DNA from: Rhabdothermincola sp037478855
GTDB taxonomy: Bacteria; Actinomycetota; Acidimicrobiia; Acidimicrobiales; Acidimicrobilacustridaceae
Direction of reading: 5' to 3'
Assembly: GCA_037478855.1 (NCBI GenBank)
Contig: JBBFLY010000067.1
Span: 1 to 15,979, forward strand
Length of the DNA stretch: 15,979 nucleotides
Shown here: positions 1 through 6,423 of the stretch, piece by piece
How positions within the stretch are numbered: position 1 is the first letter of the stretch
Layout of the letters: each line of letters begins with the position of its first letter
The notes under the pieces: model-generated
Seen by the model: the letters and a program-made list of their open reading frames with translations, nothing else
Told to the model about the DNA's origin: nothing
Database searches by the model: none
Position numbers and translations under genes: made by a program

Positions 1-282
1 ATCCAGGCCCGCCGAGCGCTCGACGACTGGCTCGCCTACGCCAGCCGCTCCCGCCTCGCCCCGTTCGTGAAGCTCGCTCGCACGATCCGTGCCTACCGGG
101 CCTCGATCGAAGCGACCATCGAGTGGCGCCTCACCAACGGGATCGCCGAGTCCAACAACGCCTCCATCGGCCGCATCCGCGCCAACGCCCGCGGCTTCCA
201 CGACCCCGCCGCCTTCATCACCATGGTCATGCTCGACCGCACCGGCCTCGCCCCCGACCTGCCCTGGGCAACCACCGCATGA
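1..282 (+). CDS. ISL3-family transposase, C-terminal part (open at left edge)
   Basis: Frame 1 is open from the first base and ends at TGA 280-282, giving 93 residues. The stretch around residues 40-65 (EWRLTNGIAESNN followed by IGRIRANARGFHD) and the end (MVMLDRTGLAPDLPW) match the C-terminus of DDE transposases of the ISL3 (IS204/IS1001/IS1096/IS1165) family. The Glu in GIAESNN is the likely third acidic residue of the DDE triad. The protein moves its insertion sequence by cutting and joining DNA ends. The natural C-terminus appears complete; the N-terminal domains lie outside the window, so I cannot tell whether the element is whole. No convincing right-end inverted repeat is seen after the stop, and the next gene's homology begins within about 25 nt, so the element may itself be broken. 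Identification is by motif memory. Confidence 0.82.
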   Translation: MQARRALDDWLAYASRSRLAPFVKLARTIRAYRASIEATIEWRLTNGIAESNNASIGRIRANARGFHDPAAFITMVMLDRTGLAPDLPWATTA

Positions 283-300
283 CCCCCGGCAGCGTCACAT

Positions 301-1076
301 GTCCCCATCTTCGGTGGCGGTCGGATCCACGAGGCCAACGGCAGCAAGGGCGGTGTGCTCTGGATCGAGGCACCGCAGGATCCTGCCGGGCGACGGGACC
401 TCAACCGGTGGGCTGTCCACTTCATCGATCCGCAGCAGTGGAGCGGGCACGGTTCGGTCCTCGCCGACGTCGATGCTGACGGTGGTCTCGACGTGGCGCT
501 CGCCAATCACGACTTCGACAACCGAGCAGGGGAGCGCACCGTGGCCTGGTACGAGAACCCGCGGAACGAATCCGACGCACGGCAAGCGCCCTGGTCGGTG
601 CATGAGCCGTACCGAGGCGATGAGCTCCACACCAAGCCGCAGGTGGCGGTCGACGATCTTGACAGGGACGGACGCAAGGACCTCGTCGGCGTGCTCGTGC
701 CCGCGCAGGGCGACCTGCCTGGCGATCGAGCGGCGGTGTTCTGGATGCGCAACGAGGGCGGAGACGTTTTCGATCGAGGAAGCCGCCTCCGGCGTCTACG
801 AGGCCGAAGCTGAGCACCACACGGATCTGCGTTACGGCACGTGGGTGCCACGCAACGTCGAGACGGGATGCGAAGGCGATGGCTATCTGCAGGCAGGTCG
901 CGTGCTGCGTCCGCAGGAGCTCGGATGGGAGGACCATCTCGGCACCTCCTACCTGGGGAGGTTCGAAGGCGGGACCTGTCGAGTCGCGATCCGCTGCCGG
1001 GTGCCGGCCACCTGGGGGGTGGGGCTCGGTGATGGCGCCTCCGATGCCGTCTGGGTCGGTGTCGCTCGCGCCGTAA
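301..1076 (+). pseudogene. FG-GAP/VCBS repeat protein, 5'-truncated and frameshifted remnant
   Basis: Protein-like sequence begins in frame 1 right after the transposase (about 304) without a start codon. It carries two calcium-loop-like repeats, DVDADGGLDV near 469-498 and DLDRDGRKDL near 655-684, plus VAWYENP, all typical of FG-GAP/VCBS beta-propeller blades in exported proteins. Frame 1 breaks off at TGA 811-813. The sense of the text passes into frame 2 near the T run at 767-770 (skipping one base gives SIEEAASGVYEAEAEH and onward), so one extra base explains the break. Frame 2 stays protein-like to about 1070 but has no stop before the next gene; a second slip into frame 3 would end it at TAA 1074-1076. 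The end is therefore uncertain. Upstream blades and the signal peptide are missing, probably lost when the transposase-bearing DNA arrived. A sequencing error in the T run is possible for the first frameshift but not for the missing start. Confidence 0.65.
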
Positions 1077-1079
1077 GCT
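1074..1079 (+). promoter_or_regulatory. Candidate -10 hexamer for a leaderless SDR transcript
   Basis: TAAGCT fits the actinobacterial -10 consensus TANNNT and is followed by only 6 nt before the ATG at 1086, the spacing expected when transcription starts at the A of the start codon. No Shine-Dalgarno sequence is needed in that case. No convincing -35 hexamer is visible. Confidence 0.4.
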
Positions 1080-1085
1080 CCGGGG

Positions 1086-1880
1086 ATGGCGCACGACCGT
1101 CCTCTGGAAGCGAAGGTTGCCGTCGTGACCGGAGCCGGCTCGGGCATCGGGTTCGCCTCGGCGCTGGCGCTGGCACACGCAGGAGCCCGGGTCGTCGTCT
1201 CCGACATCGACGCCGAACGGGCGGCCGGAGCCGTCGACGCGATCCGCTCCTCGGGTGGCGAAGCGGTGTCCGTGGTCACAGACGTCGCCGACGCCTCCCA
1301 GTGTGGTCAGCTGGTGGAGGCGACCGTTGAGCGGTTCGGTCGGCTCGACATCCTCCACAACAACGCCGGGGTGGCTTGGCCCCTGAAGGACGGGTTCAGC
1401 CCTGAGGTCGATCCCGCCGTGTGGGACCGCGTGATCGCCATCAACCTGTCGGGCGTGTTCTACTGCTGCCACTACGCCATCCCGGCGATGGCCGAGTCGG
1501 GTGGCGGGTCCATCATCAACACCGCGTCCTCGATGGCGCACCTGCCGCTCGGGGGCCTTGACGCCTACGCGGCGTCGAAGGGTGGTGTGGCGCAGCTCAC
1601 CCGCTCCTTGGCCCCGGGATGCGGCCGGCTCGGCATCCGGGTGAACGCGATCAGCCCCGGCTACGTCGACACCCCCATGAACGAGGTGATCTGGGGTGTG
1701 CCTGAGCTGAAGGCGGCCTTTGAGGCCGGTCACGCCACCGGGCTGCAGACGGTCGAAGAGATCGCGGACGTGGTGGTGTTCCTGGCCTCTGACGCCTCAC
1801 GCAGCCTCACTGGGGCGCTGATCAGCTGTGACCGGGGGTGGACGGCCTTCAAGCAGCCGGAGATCCTGCGCGGCGGGTGA
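1086..1880 (+). CDS. SDR-family NAD(P)-dependent oxidoreductase
   Basis: This 264-residue protein is a classical short-chain dehydrogenase/reductase of full length. The Rossmann nucleotide loop TGAGSGIG is at 15-22, NNAG at 92-95, and the catalytic tetrad is Asn120, Ser148, Tyr161 and Lys165 (YAASK). VNAISPGYVDTPM follows. Asp40 at the end of the second beta strand suggests preference for NAD(H) over NADP(H). It would interconvert an alcohol and a ketone on a cytosolic substrate, which the sequence does not reveal. The ATG at 1086 is chosen because the nucleotide-binding strand starts ten residues in and a TANNNT hexamer sits 6 nt upstream. The cupin gene follows after 33 nt on the same strand, so they may be co-transcribed and act on the same aromatic or ketone substrate (inference). 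LAPGCGRLGIR departs slightly from the usual helix sequence but spares catalytic residues. Confidence 0.93.
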   Translation: MAHDRPLEAKVAVVTGAGSGIGFASALALAHAGARVVVSDIDAERAAGAVDAIRSSGGEAVSVVTDVADASQCGQLVEATVERFGRLDILHNNAGVAWPLKDGFSPEVDPAVWDRVIAINLSGVFYCCHYAIPAMAESGGGSIINTASSMAHLPLGGLDAYAASKGGVAQLTRSLAPGCGRLGIRVNAISPGYVDTPMNEVIWGVPELKAAFEAGHATGLQTVEEIADVVVFLASDASRSLTGALISCDRGWTAFKQPEILRGG

Positions 1881-1913
1881 GCACGCCCGGCGGCGCCGTG
1901 CAAGCATGTCGCC

Positions 1914-2378
1914 ATGACCACCGTTGACATCCCTCGTGCCCTTCACCGTGGGGAAGACGAGCTCCCGTTCGTCGACATCGGCGATGGCAGCACGCTGCAG
2001 CTCCTGCAGGTCGACATCGAGGCCGGCCTCTGGGTCGTGCGGACTCGCTTCAACCCCGGCTACCAGGTGCAGACCCACAAGCACACCGGTGAGGTCTACG
2101 CCTTCACGGTCTCCGGGCGATGGAAGTACCGGGAGTACCCGGAGGTGAACCGCGCCGGCTCCTACCTCTTCGAGCCAGCCGGGTCCATCCACACGCTCAC
2201 GGTGCCCGAAGACAACACCGAGGTCACCGATGTGTTCTTCGCGATCCGCGGCGCCAACCTCAACCTCGACGAGGAGGGCAACGTGGTGAGCGTCTACGAC
2301 GCACAGTTCATGCGCGACGCCTACTTCATGCTCTGCGAAGCTGCGGGCTACGAGCGGCCGAACGTCATCGGCGCGTAG
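1914..2378 (+). CDS. Cupin, 2,4'-dihydroxyacetophenone dioxygenase-like
   Basis: This is a single-domain cupin of 154 residues. Cupin motif 1 is visible as Gly49, then His55, His57 and Glu60, ending in VSG (66-68). Motif 2 is Gly82, Pro88, Gly90 and His93. The block VSGRWKYREYP followed by AGSYLFEPAGSIHTL is what I associate with the 2,4'-dihydroxyacetophenone dioxygenase family, iron enzymes that cleave a carbon-carbon bond in aromatic ketones. His55, His57 and His93 are the likely metal ligands; the acidic ligand is not certain by eye. It lies 33 nt downstream of the SDR, so a two-gene catabolic unit (alcohol to ketone, then cleavage) is plausible but inferred. The ATG at 1914 is the first in frame. 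A generic cupin with another small substrate cannot be excluded. Confidence 0.8.
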   Translation: MTTVDIPRALHRGEDELPFVDIGDGSTLQLLQVDIEAGLWVVRTRFNPGYQVQTHKHTGEVYAFTVSGRWKYREYPEVNRAGSYLFEPAGSIHTLTVPEDNTEVTDVFFAIRGANLNLDEEGNVVSVYDAQFMRDAYFMLCEAAGYERPNVIGA

Positions 2379-2406
2379 GTTCCCGTCGGGCCGGCACCGG
2401 GCCATC

Positions 2407-2443
2407 GCCCCTCACCCGGCGGCCGGGCTCGGCTCTCAGGGGC
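2407..2443. terminator. Candidate bidirectional GC-rich hairpin between convergent genes
   Basis: The 57-nt gap between the cupin stop and the GDSL hydrolase stop contains GCCCCT (2407-2412) pairing with AGGGGC (2438-2443) and, nested inside, CCCGG-CGG-CCGGG (2415-2427). No T tract follows on either side. The convergent setting is the main support. Confidence 0.3.
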
Positions 2444-3110
2444 GGGCAGCAGCGCGGGACCCGCAGCGCTCGAGCGCATCCCGGTACAGCCCCGCCAGCA
2501 GCGTGTTGCCCTCCGCGTTGGGGTGGATGGTGTCGCTGGTCAGGGTGCGTCCGGGATGTTCGGCCTCCCAGGCGGCCAGCGCGCCGGACCAGTCGATGAC
2601 ATCGATGCGGGGGGCACCGGCGGCCAGCTCGCGCATCGCTGCGTTGAGCGCCGCGGCACGGTCCTGAACGGCAGGTCCGCGACCTGCGATGCGCTCGTTC
2701 ACGGTGACGAGGTGGATGCACTCAGCGTCCCGGACCCGGTCGATCAGCTCGCGGAGGTCTTCGATCAAGGACGTGATCGGCGCATCGGTGTTGGTCACGT
2801 CGTTGGTGCCCAGGTTGATGACCACCTGACGGTTGGGGAGTCGGCCTGCACGCTCCGCCGCGGGGAGCTGCTGTGCGATCCGATAGCCGATCCTGCCATC
2901 GACCATGAGGCGCCACCGGTCGCCCAGCACCCGCTGGAAGGTGTCGCTGGCGCCCCAGGTGATCGAATCCCCGATCAGCGCGACGGGGGGTCGTTCGCTG
3001 CTGAGGGGCGAAGCGACGGAGGTCGCGCCGAGGGCGACCGCGACGCAGACGAGCAGCGCCGCGACCGAGACCGGAAGCGGTGCGGCACCCGGCGGGCGGA
3101 ACGATCTCAC
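2436..3110 (-). CDS. Exported SGNH/GDSL-type hydrolase
   Basis: A 224-residue protein with a GTG start. Residues 13-33 form a hydrophobic N-terminal segment (signal peptide or anchor), so the enzyme acts outside the membrane. The SGNH blocks are clear: block I GDSITWG (47-53) with nucleophile Ser49, block III GTND (101-104) with Asn103, and block V DTIHPN with Asp193 and His196 completing the triad. Members are esterases, lipases or O-deacetylases acting on lipids or cell-wall polysaccharide. The small size and signal peptide resemble exported actinobacterial lipase-like SGNH proteins, but the substrate cannot be read. The GTG start is supported by TATCGT 9 nt upstream and by the position of the signal peptide. 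It is convergent with the cupin and shares no obvious operon partner. Confidence 0.88.
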   Translation of the reverse strand: MRSFRPPGAAPLPVSVAALLVCVAVALGATSVASPLSSERPPVALIGDSITWGASDTFQRVLGDRWRLMVDGRIGYRIAQQLPAAERAGRLPNRQVVINLGTNDVTNTDAPITSLIEDLRELIDRVRDAECIHLVTVNERIAGRGPAVQDRAAALNAAMRELAAGAPRIDVIDWSGALAAWEAEHPGRTLTSDTIHPNAEGNTLLAGLYRDALERCGSRAAARP

Positions 3111-3119
3111 CGAGGCGGG

Positions 3120-3125
3120 ACGATA
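3120..3125 (-). promoter_or_regulatory. Candidate -10 hexamer for the GDSL hydrolase
   Basis: Read on the minus strand, TATCGT fits TANNNT and ends 9 nt before the GTG at 3110, giving a leaderless or near-leaderless transcript. No good -35 element or Shine-Dalgarno sequence is visible. Confidence 0.35.
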
Positions 3126-3217
3126 GCGGTGGCCCGGTCACCTTCGGAGGTCCCGGGTAGCAAGCTCCCGAGTAGTCCGTCTCCGAGGTGGAGGCCACGG
3201 AGACGAGGTGTGGGGAT

Positions 3218-3234
3218 GGAGCTGTGGGAGCTCC
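3218..3234 (+). repeat. Perfect 6-bp inverted repeat directly before an orphan start codon
   Basis: GGAGCT-GTGGG-AGCTCC can form a hairpin with a 5-nt loop ending one base before the ATG at 3236. It could be an operator, or an RNA hairpin at the start of the truncated reading frame. Function is unknown. Confidence 0.35.
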
Positions 3235-3235
3235 G

Positions 3236-3325
3236 ATGCGGTCGAACCCGGCGGCGGTCAGTGTGCGCGACGAGCTGTGGCGGTCGATGGAGCGGGCGTA
3301 CCGCAGGTGGCTCGCCGAGTCATCC
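3236..3325 (+). pseudogene. N-terminal fragment of an unrecognised small protein
   Basis: From ATG 3236 the plus strand reads MRSNPAAVSV, then RDELWRSMERAYRRWLAES, an amphipathic, helix-like start that looks like genuine coding sequence. From about 3320-3327 the text turns into arginine-rich nonsense, at the very base where the antisense P450 remnant begins, so the rest of the gene has been replaced. The frame stays open to 3505 only as antisense of the P450 fragment. An in-frame ATG at 3188 exists, but the added residues look non-coding. I do not recognise the family. Confidence 0.4.
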
Positions 3326-3326
3326 G

Positions 3327-3761
3327 CGGCAGTTCGGCGGCGACGTCGACCAGGAAGTCACACTCGCCGTTGCTTACCGCTGGCTCGACGATGGCCTCGG
3401 CGCGAGCACACAGCTCGAGCTCGATGGTCCGCAGCGCTCGGGGTGAGACGCCCGGTCTCACCACCATCCGGATCCGCTGGTGTCGGGGATCGTCCATCAT
3501 GTTGAGCAGGACGCCAGCGGCGAAGCCCGAAGGGATGTCGTCGATGAGCGTGCCGCCACCCTGGCGGCCACCACCGCTGTCGGAGGAGAACGTCTCGGCG
3601 TCCGCGCCGATCCGGCAGATGTCCTCATGGCGGCTCAGCACCCAGAACCCCTCCCCGTCCGGGGTGTGCGTGGTGGGTGGATGCCTCCATACCGGGGCAT
3701 TGCGACGAAGCCAGGTGAAGATCTCGTGGGGGAAGCCCTGTTCGAAGCGGATGGCAAGCGG
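3327..3761 (-). pseudogene. Cytochrome P450 N-terminal remnant
   Basis: Translating the minus strand from 3761 to 3327 gives about 145 residues typical of the N-terminal third of bacterial P450s of the CYP124/125/142 type. Visible are FEQGFPHEIFTWLRRNAPVW, HTPDGEGFWVLSRHEDI, a B-C region with DAETFSSD, and the C-helix block LLNMMDDPRHQRIRMVV with SPRAL after it. It stops abruptly after DFLVDVAAELP. The I-helix, ExxR and haem-Cys region are absent. An in-frame TGA at 3762-3764 precedes it, with no suitable start codon before the GTG at 3639-3641. Both ends are therefore broken: the 5' side by the YibE/F start region and the 3' side by a plus-strand gene fragment. It is a paralogue of, not a copy of, the P450 at the right edge. 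An intact relative would oxidise steroids or long-chain lipids. Confidence 0.82.
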
Positions 3762-5016
3762 TCATGTCCACCGTGATGACGAGGTGCTCCTGGAGCTCCC
3801 GGACCGGCGTTGGGAGCTCGGCCCTGTGATCGTGGCGGCCTTCCTCTCCGTGGGCGCCATGGCGGTGATCGGACTGGCAATCTGGTGGCCCCGGGGCGAA
3901 GGTCCGCAGCTCAACCCGGGCGGCACTCCGCTCGAGTCCGTCGACGGCACCGTCGAGTCGGTCGCGGTCGAGGAGTGCCCGGGTGTCGAGGCGGCGGGAG
4001 CGCTGACTGACTGCCAACGGGTCACTGCGGTCACCGACGACGGTGACACGGCACGCTTCACGATCTTCGCCACAGACTTCGACAAGCCGGAGCTCGACTC
4101 CGGCGACGAGGTTGTCCTCGTTCGCAACCCACTCGCACCGCCGGAGCTCCGCTACCGCTTCTGGGACTTCCAGAGGACCCAGCCGCTCCTGCTGCTCGGC
4201 GGAGTGTTCGTGGTCGCAGTGGTGGTCCTCGCCCGTTGGCAGGGTGTTCGGGCGCTCACGGGCATCGTGGTGAGCTTTGTGGTCCTGCTCGGTTTCCTCT
4301 CGCCGCCCCTGCTGCGCGGCAACCCGGCTCTCCCGGTGGCCTTGGCGGCGACCGTCATCACTGCCTTTGGCGCGCTCTACCTGGCTCACGGCGTGAACCT
4401 CGCGACGACGGCCGCGCTCGCCGGAACCCTGGCCAGCCTGGCGGGCATCGCGGTTCTGGGCCAGATCTTCGTGAACCTCTTCGTGGACCTCAGGACGCTG
4501 ACCGGACTCACCGGCGAGGAGTCCAAGATCCTGCGGATCACCGCAGAGGCGGTTGACCTGCGGGGGCTGCTCGTGGCCGGCATCGTCATCGGCGCGCTCG
4601 GTGTTCTCGACGACGTGACCGTCACCCAGGTCTCGGCGGTGGTTCAGCTGAGGATGGCGAATCCCGACGTTTCGGCTAGTGAGCTGTACCGCTCGGTGCT
4701 GAAGATCGGTCGGGACCACATCGCGTCGACCGTCAACACGTTGGTGCTCGCCTATGCCGGAGCCTCGCTACCGGTTCTTCTGCTGTACCCCGATGCCGGG
4801 CAGTCCTGGGCCCGGGTGACAACAGGCGAGCTGGTGGCGATGGAGATCGTGCGTCCCTTGGTGGGTTCCGTCGGGCTCATCCTCACCGTGCCGCTCACGA
4901 CCGCACTGGCTGCGGTCTTGCTGTCACCACGAGCCGTGGCACGCAGCTCGATGGCGGTGCCTCGTCGTCACGCGGCGTCACCGGACGGTCGTAGAGCGTC
5001 CAGCGGCCGTCGCTGA
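3751..5016 (+). CDS. YibE/F-family multi-pass membrane protein
   Basis: A 421-residue protein with one N-terminal membrane segment (about 24-46), an extracytoplasmic domain of roughly 100 residues with two Cys (ECPGVEA and TDCQRV), then about seven further hydrophobic segments. The later part includes FLSPPLLRGNPALPVALAATV and the hallmark GVLDDVTVTQ with SASELYRSVLKIGRDHI, both characteristic of the YibE/F family. That family is an inner-membrane, presumably transport-related group without an agreed substrate. The ATG at 3751 is chosen because the upstream frame (back to 3208) is antisense to the P450 remnant; no strong ribosome site is seen. The N-terminus has a short GHVH motif. The polar, Arg/Ser-rich tail after about 390 looks non-conserved. 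Its downstream neighbour is the His-rich exported protein, which invites, but does not prove, a shared metal-related role. Confidence 0.85.
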   Translation: MASGHVHRDDEVLLELPDRRWELGPVIVAAFLSVGAMAVIGLAIWWPRGEGPQLNPGGTPLESVDGTVESVAVEECPGVEAAGALTDCQRVTAVTDDGDTARFTIFATDFDKPELDSGDEVVLVRNPLAPPELRYRFWDFQRTQPLLLLGGVFVVAVVVLARWQGVRALTGIVVSFVVLLGFLSPPLLRGNPALPVALAATVITAFGALYLAHGVNLATTAALAGTLASLAGIAVLGQIFVNLFVDLRTLTGLTGEESKILRITAEAVDLRGLLVAGIVIGALGVLDDVTVTQVSAVVQLRMANPDVSASELYRSVLKIGRDHIASTVNTLVLAYAGASLPVLLLYPDAGQSWARVTTGELVAMEIVRPLVGSVGLILTVPLTTALAAVLLSPRAVARSSMAVPRRHAASPDGRRASSGRR

Positions 5017-5053
5017 GGACTTGGGCGACCTGTGGGAGAGGACCGAGCTTGCA

Positions 5054-5135
5054 GCAGGTGCACAGCTCTACGAACGTCGTGATCACCTCGTCGCAGGGAG
5101 CCCCCGGTCGAGCCAAGCCGTGATCAGCCCCAGGG
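5054..5135 (-). pseudogene. TetR C-terminal scrap, near-duplicate of the end of the gene at 6424-7044
   Basis: This 82-nt segment matches 6451-6533 in the same orientation with three mismatches and one missing base (CAGGGAG here, CGGGGGAG there), about 95% identity. On the minus strand it encodes DEVITTFVELCTC, the C-terminal helix of the TetR gene. The one-base deletion throws the upstream residues out of frame (GLARPGAP instead of LDRGLPR). No helix-turn-helix or other TetR sequence adjoins it. Similarity ends sharply on both sides. The rest of the interval 5017-5211 holds no recognisable gene, only a possible promoter near 5195. Confidence 0.8.
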
Positions 5136-5194
5136 AGTTGCTCCCGCGTCATCGACGGTGAGCACGTCGACCGTGTGCGGAATGGGCGCAGCAC

Positions 5195-5200
5195 TAGCAT
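5195..5200 (+). promoter_or_regulatory. Candidate -10 hexamer and strong ribosome site for the His-rich protein
   Basis: TAGCAT fits TANNNT; transcription would begin near 5207. A purine run AGTGAGGGGGGGAG (5211-5224) then gives a strong Shine-Dalgarno match about 4 nt before the ATG at 5227, which decides that start over the in-frame GTG at 5212 and the ATG at 5275. No clear -35 element is seen. Confidence 0.35.
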
Positions 5201-5226
5201 GAGGACACGAAGTGAGGGGGGGAGTC

Positions 5227-6336
5227 ATGATCGGTTCGCCATGGCCCCGACAGGCGGCTGAGGGGGGTGCGAGGATGCCGCGGTGCAGGTGGTACGAGCG
5301 AGTCTCTCTGGCCGTGCTCGTTGTGTCGGCCCTATCTGTGGGGGTGCTCGGAGCGGGCGGCTCGACAACAGCGATCAACCGTGGCGTCGGTGCTGGAGCG
5401 GTGGAGGTCGCACTCGCGGCCGGCACGGGTTCTGCGGGGCACGATCACGGCGACGCCGGCGACGCACACGATCACGGCGAGGGTCAAGGTCATCATGCGA
5501 GCGGTCACGATCCCGCACATGCTGCCGGCCACGACCACTCGCGAAGCTCCGGGGTCGATCACAGCCACGATCTGGCGGCGCCGCGTGCGCACGTAGCGGG
5601 GCAGTCGGCTCACCTCAACGACGACGCCGCCGGCGGGGATCACGGCCACGATGTCACCGGCGGGGATCACGGCCACGATGTCGCCGGCCCAGAAGGTGAG
5701 CACGGTGGGCATGACCACCACGGCGACCCCGTCCCAGATCATGCCGGCCACGATGACGGCGGGACCACCGTCCCGGGTGATGACGGCCACGAACATGGCG
5801 GCGCCGGCACGGGTCCGACCGCCGAACAGGCGGCGCGCGCTGCGGCGCTCCTCGCAGCCACCGAGGCATCCGTGCGGAAGTGGTCGAGCACGTCGGCTGC
5901 CCGTGCGGCGGGCTTCCGCTCCATCGGCGACGCGGTGACCGGCTTTGAGCACTGGGTGAACTGGGAGTGGTTCCTGGACAGCACGATCCTCGACCCCGAG
6001 CACCCCGAGTCACTCGTGTACCGGGTGCTTCCTGGTGGGGAGCGGGTGCTCGAGTCCGCCATGTACATCTTGCCGCTCGGGGCCACGATGGCCGATGTGC
6101 CGGACGTCGGCGGTCCGCTCACCACGTGGCATCTGCACGACAACCTCTGCTGGGACTTCAACAGGCCGACACCCGTCGTCGTTGCGACCACCGTTGGAGG
6201 GGTCTGCCCGATCGGCACCTTGTTCGTCACCCCGCCGATGTTGCACGTGTGGATCGTCGACACCCCGTGCGGCCGCTTCGCGGAGATCGAGGGCGTGCAG
6301 GGCACCGCGAGCTGCGACCATCACCATCAGGGCTGA
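5227..6336 (+). CDS. Exported histidine-rich protein with conserved C-terminal cysteine domain
   Basis: A 369-residue protein in three parts. Residues 26-43 are a hydrophobic signal or anchor after basic residues, so the remainder is outside the cytoplasm. Residues about 72-195 are low complexity, with roughly 26 His and many Asp/Gly in units such as GHDHGD, GDHGHDV and GGHDHHGD, a typical metal-binding (Zn, Ni, Cu, Co) composition. Residues about 200-369 form a globular domain with FRSIGDAVTGFEHWVNWEWF, VLESAMYILPLG, DVGGPLTTWHLHDNLCW, PPMLHVWIVDTPCGRFAEIEG and a CDHHHQG tail. It has four Cys and several His. I associate this domain with uncharacterised actinobacterial proteins of no known function. 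Its neighbours are YibE/F upstream and a convergent TetR downstream; 82-nt direct repeats bracket the gene. Metal storage, buffering or delivery to a transporter is an inference from composition only. Confidence 0.8.
   Translation: MIGSPWPRQAAEGGARMPRCRWYERVSLAVLVVSALSVGVLGAGGSTTAINRGVGAGAVEVALAAGTGSAGHDHGDAGDAHDHGEGQGHHASGHDPAHAAGHDHSRSSGVDHSHDLAAPRAHVAGQSAHLNDDAAGGDHGHDVTGGDHGHDVAGPEGEHGGHDHHGDPVPDHAGHDDGGTTVPGDDGHEHGGAGTGPTAEQAARAAALLAATEASVRKWSSTSAARAAGFRSIGDAVTGFEHWVNWEWFLDSTILDPEHPESLVYRVLPGGERVLESAMYILPLGATMADVPDVGGPLTTWHLHDNLCWDFNRPTPVVVATTVGGVCPIGTLFVTPPMLHVWIVDTPCGRFAEIEGVQGTASCDHHHQG
5635..5688 (+). repeat. 27-bp tandem repeat, two units, within the His-rich region
   Basis: Two adjacent 27-bp units (5635-5661 and 5662-5688) differ at one base (ACC versus GCC codon) and encode GDHGHDVTG then GDHGHDVAG. 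The copies are in frame, so slippage changes the number of His blocks without breaking the gene. Confidence 0.9.
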
Positions 6337-6423
6337 GCGGAGGCCGACGGCGACCCGGACCTTCGGTCGGCGCGGAAGCCCGGCGGGCGGGGAGCGGACG
6401 TCGCCGATGATGGGGTCGGGTGG

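Noticed and set aside
283..310. Right terminal inverted repeat of the ISL3 element
   Set aside because: No sequence resembling an ISL3 end could be identified, and the left end and any target duplication lie outside the window.
89..1330. Long plus-strand frame of 413 codons
   Set aside because: Only part of it (about 770-1070) looks like protein, as the shifted end of the VCBS remnant; the rest is antisense or alternate-frame to the transposase and SDR genes with Ser/Thr/Arg-rich nonsense.
507..1733. Minus-strand frame of 408 codons opposite the VCBS remnant and SDR
   Set aside because: Residues are Arg/His/Gly-rich with no motif, and the plus strand carries the complete SDR active site. 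It is a GC-rich antisense shadow.
3327..3761. P450 remnant as a recent duplicate of the P450 at 14708-15979
   Set aside because: The shared C-helix region is similar only at family level (about 40% by eye), so it is a paralogue rather than a copy.
3625..4719. Minus-strand frame of 364 codons opposite YibE/F
   Set aside because: Charged, motif-free sequence opposite an intact multi-pass membrane protein.
5451..5720. Repetitive GATCACGGCC-like words suggesting a CRISPR or short-repeat array
   Set aside because: The repeats follow codons for Asp-His-Gly-His in frame with irregular spacing, so they reflect protein composition rather than a repeat-spacer array.
6337..6423. Terminator between the convergent His-rich and TetR genes
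   Set aside because: Only short interrupted stems such as CGACC with GGTCG can be drawn and there is no T tract; not better than chance in such GC-rich DNA.
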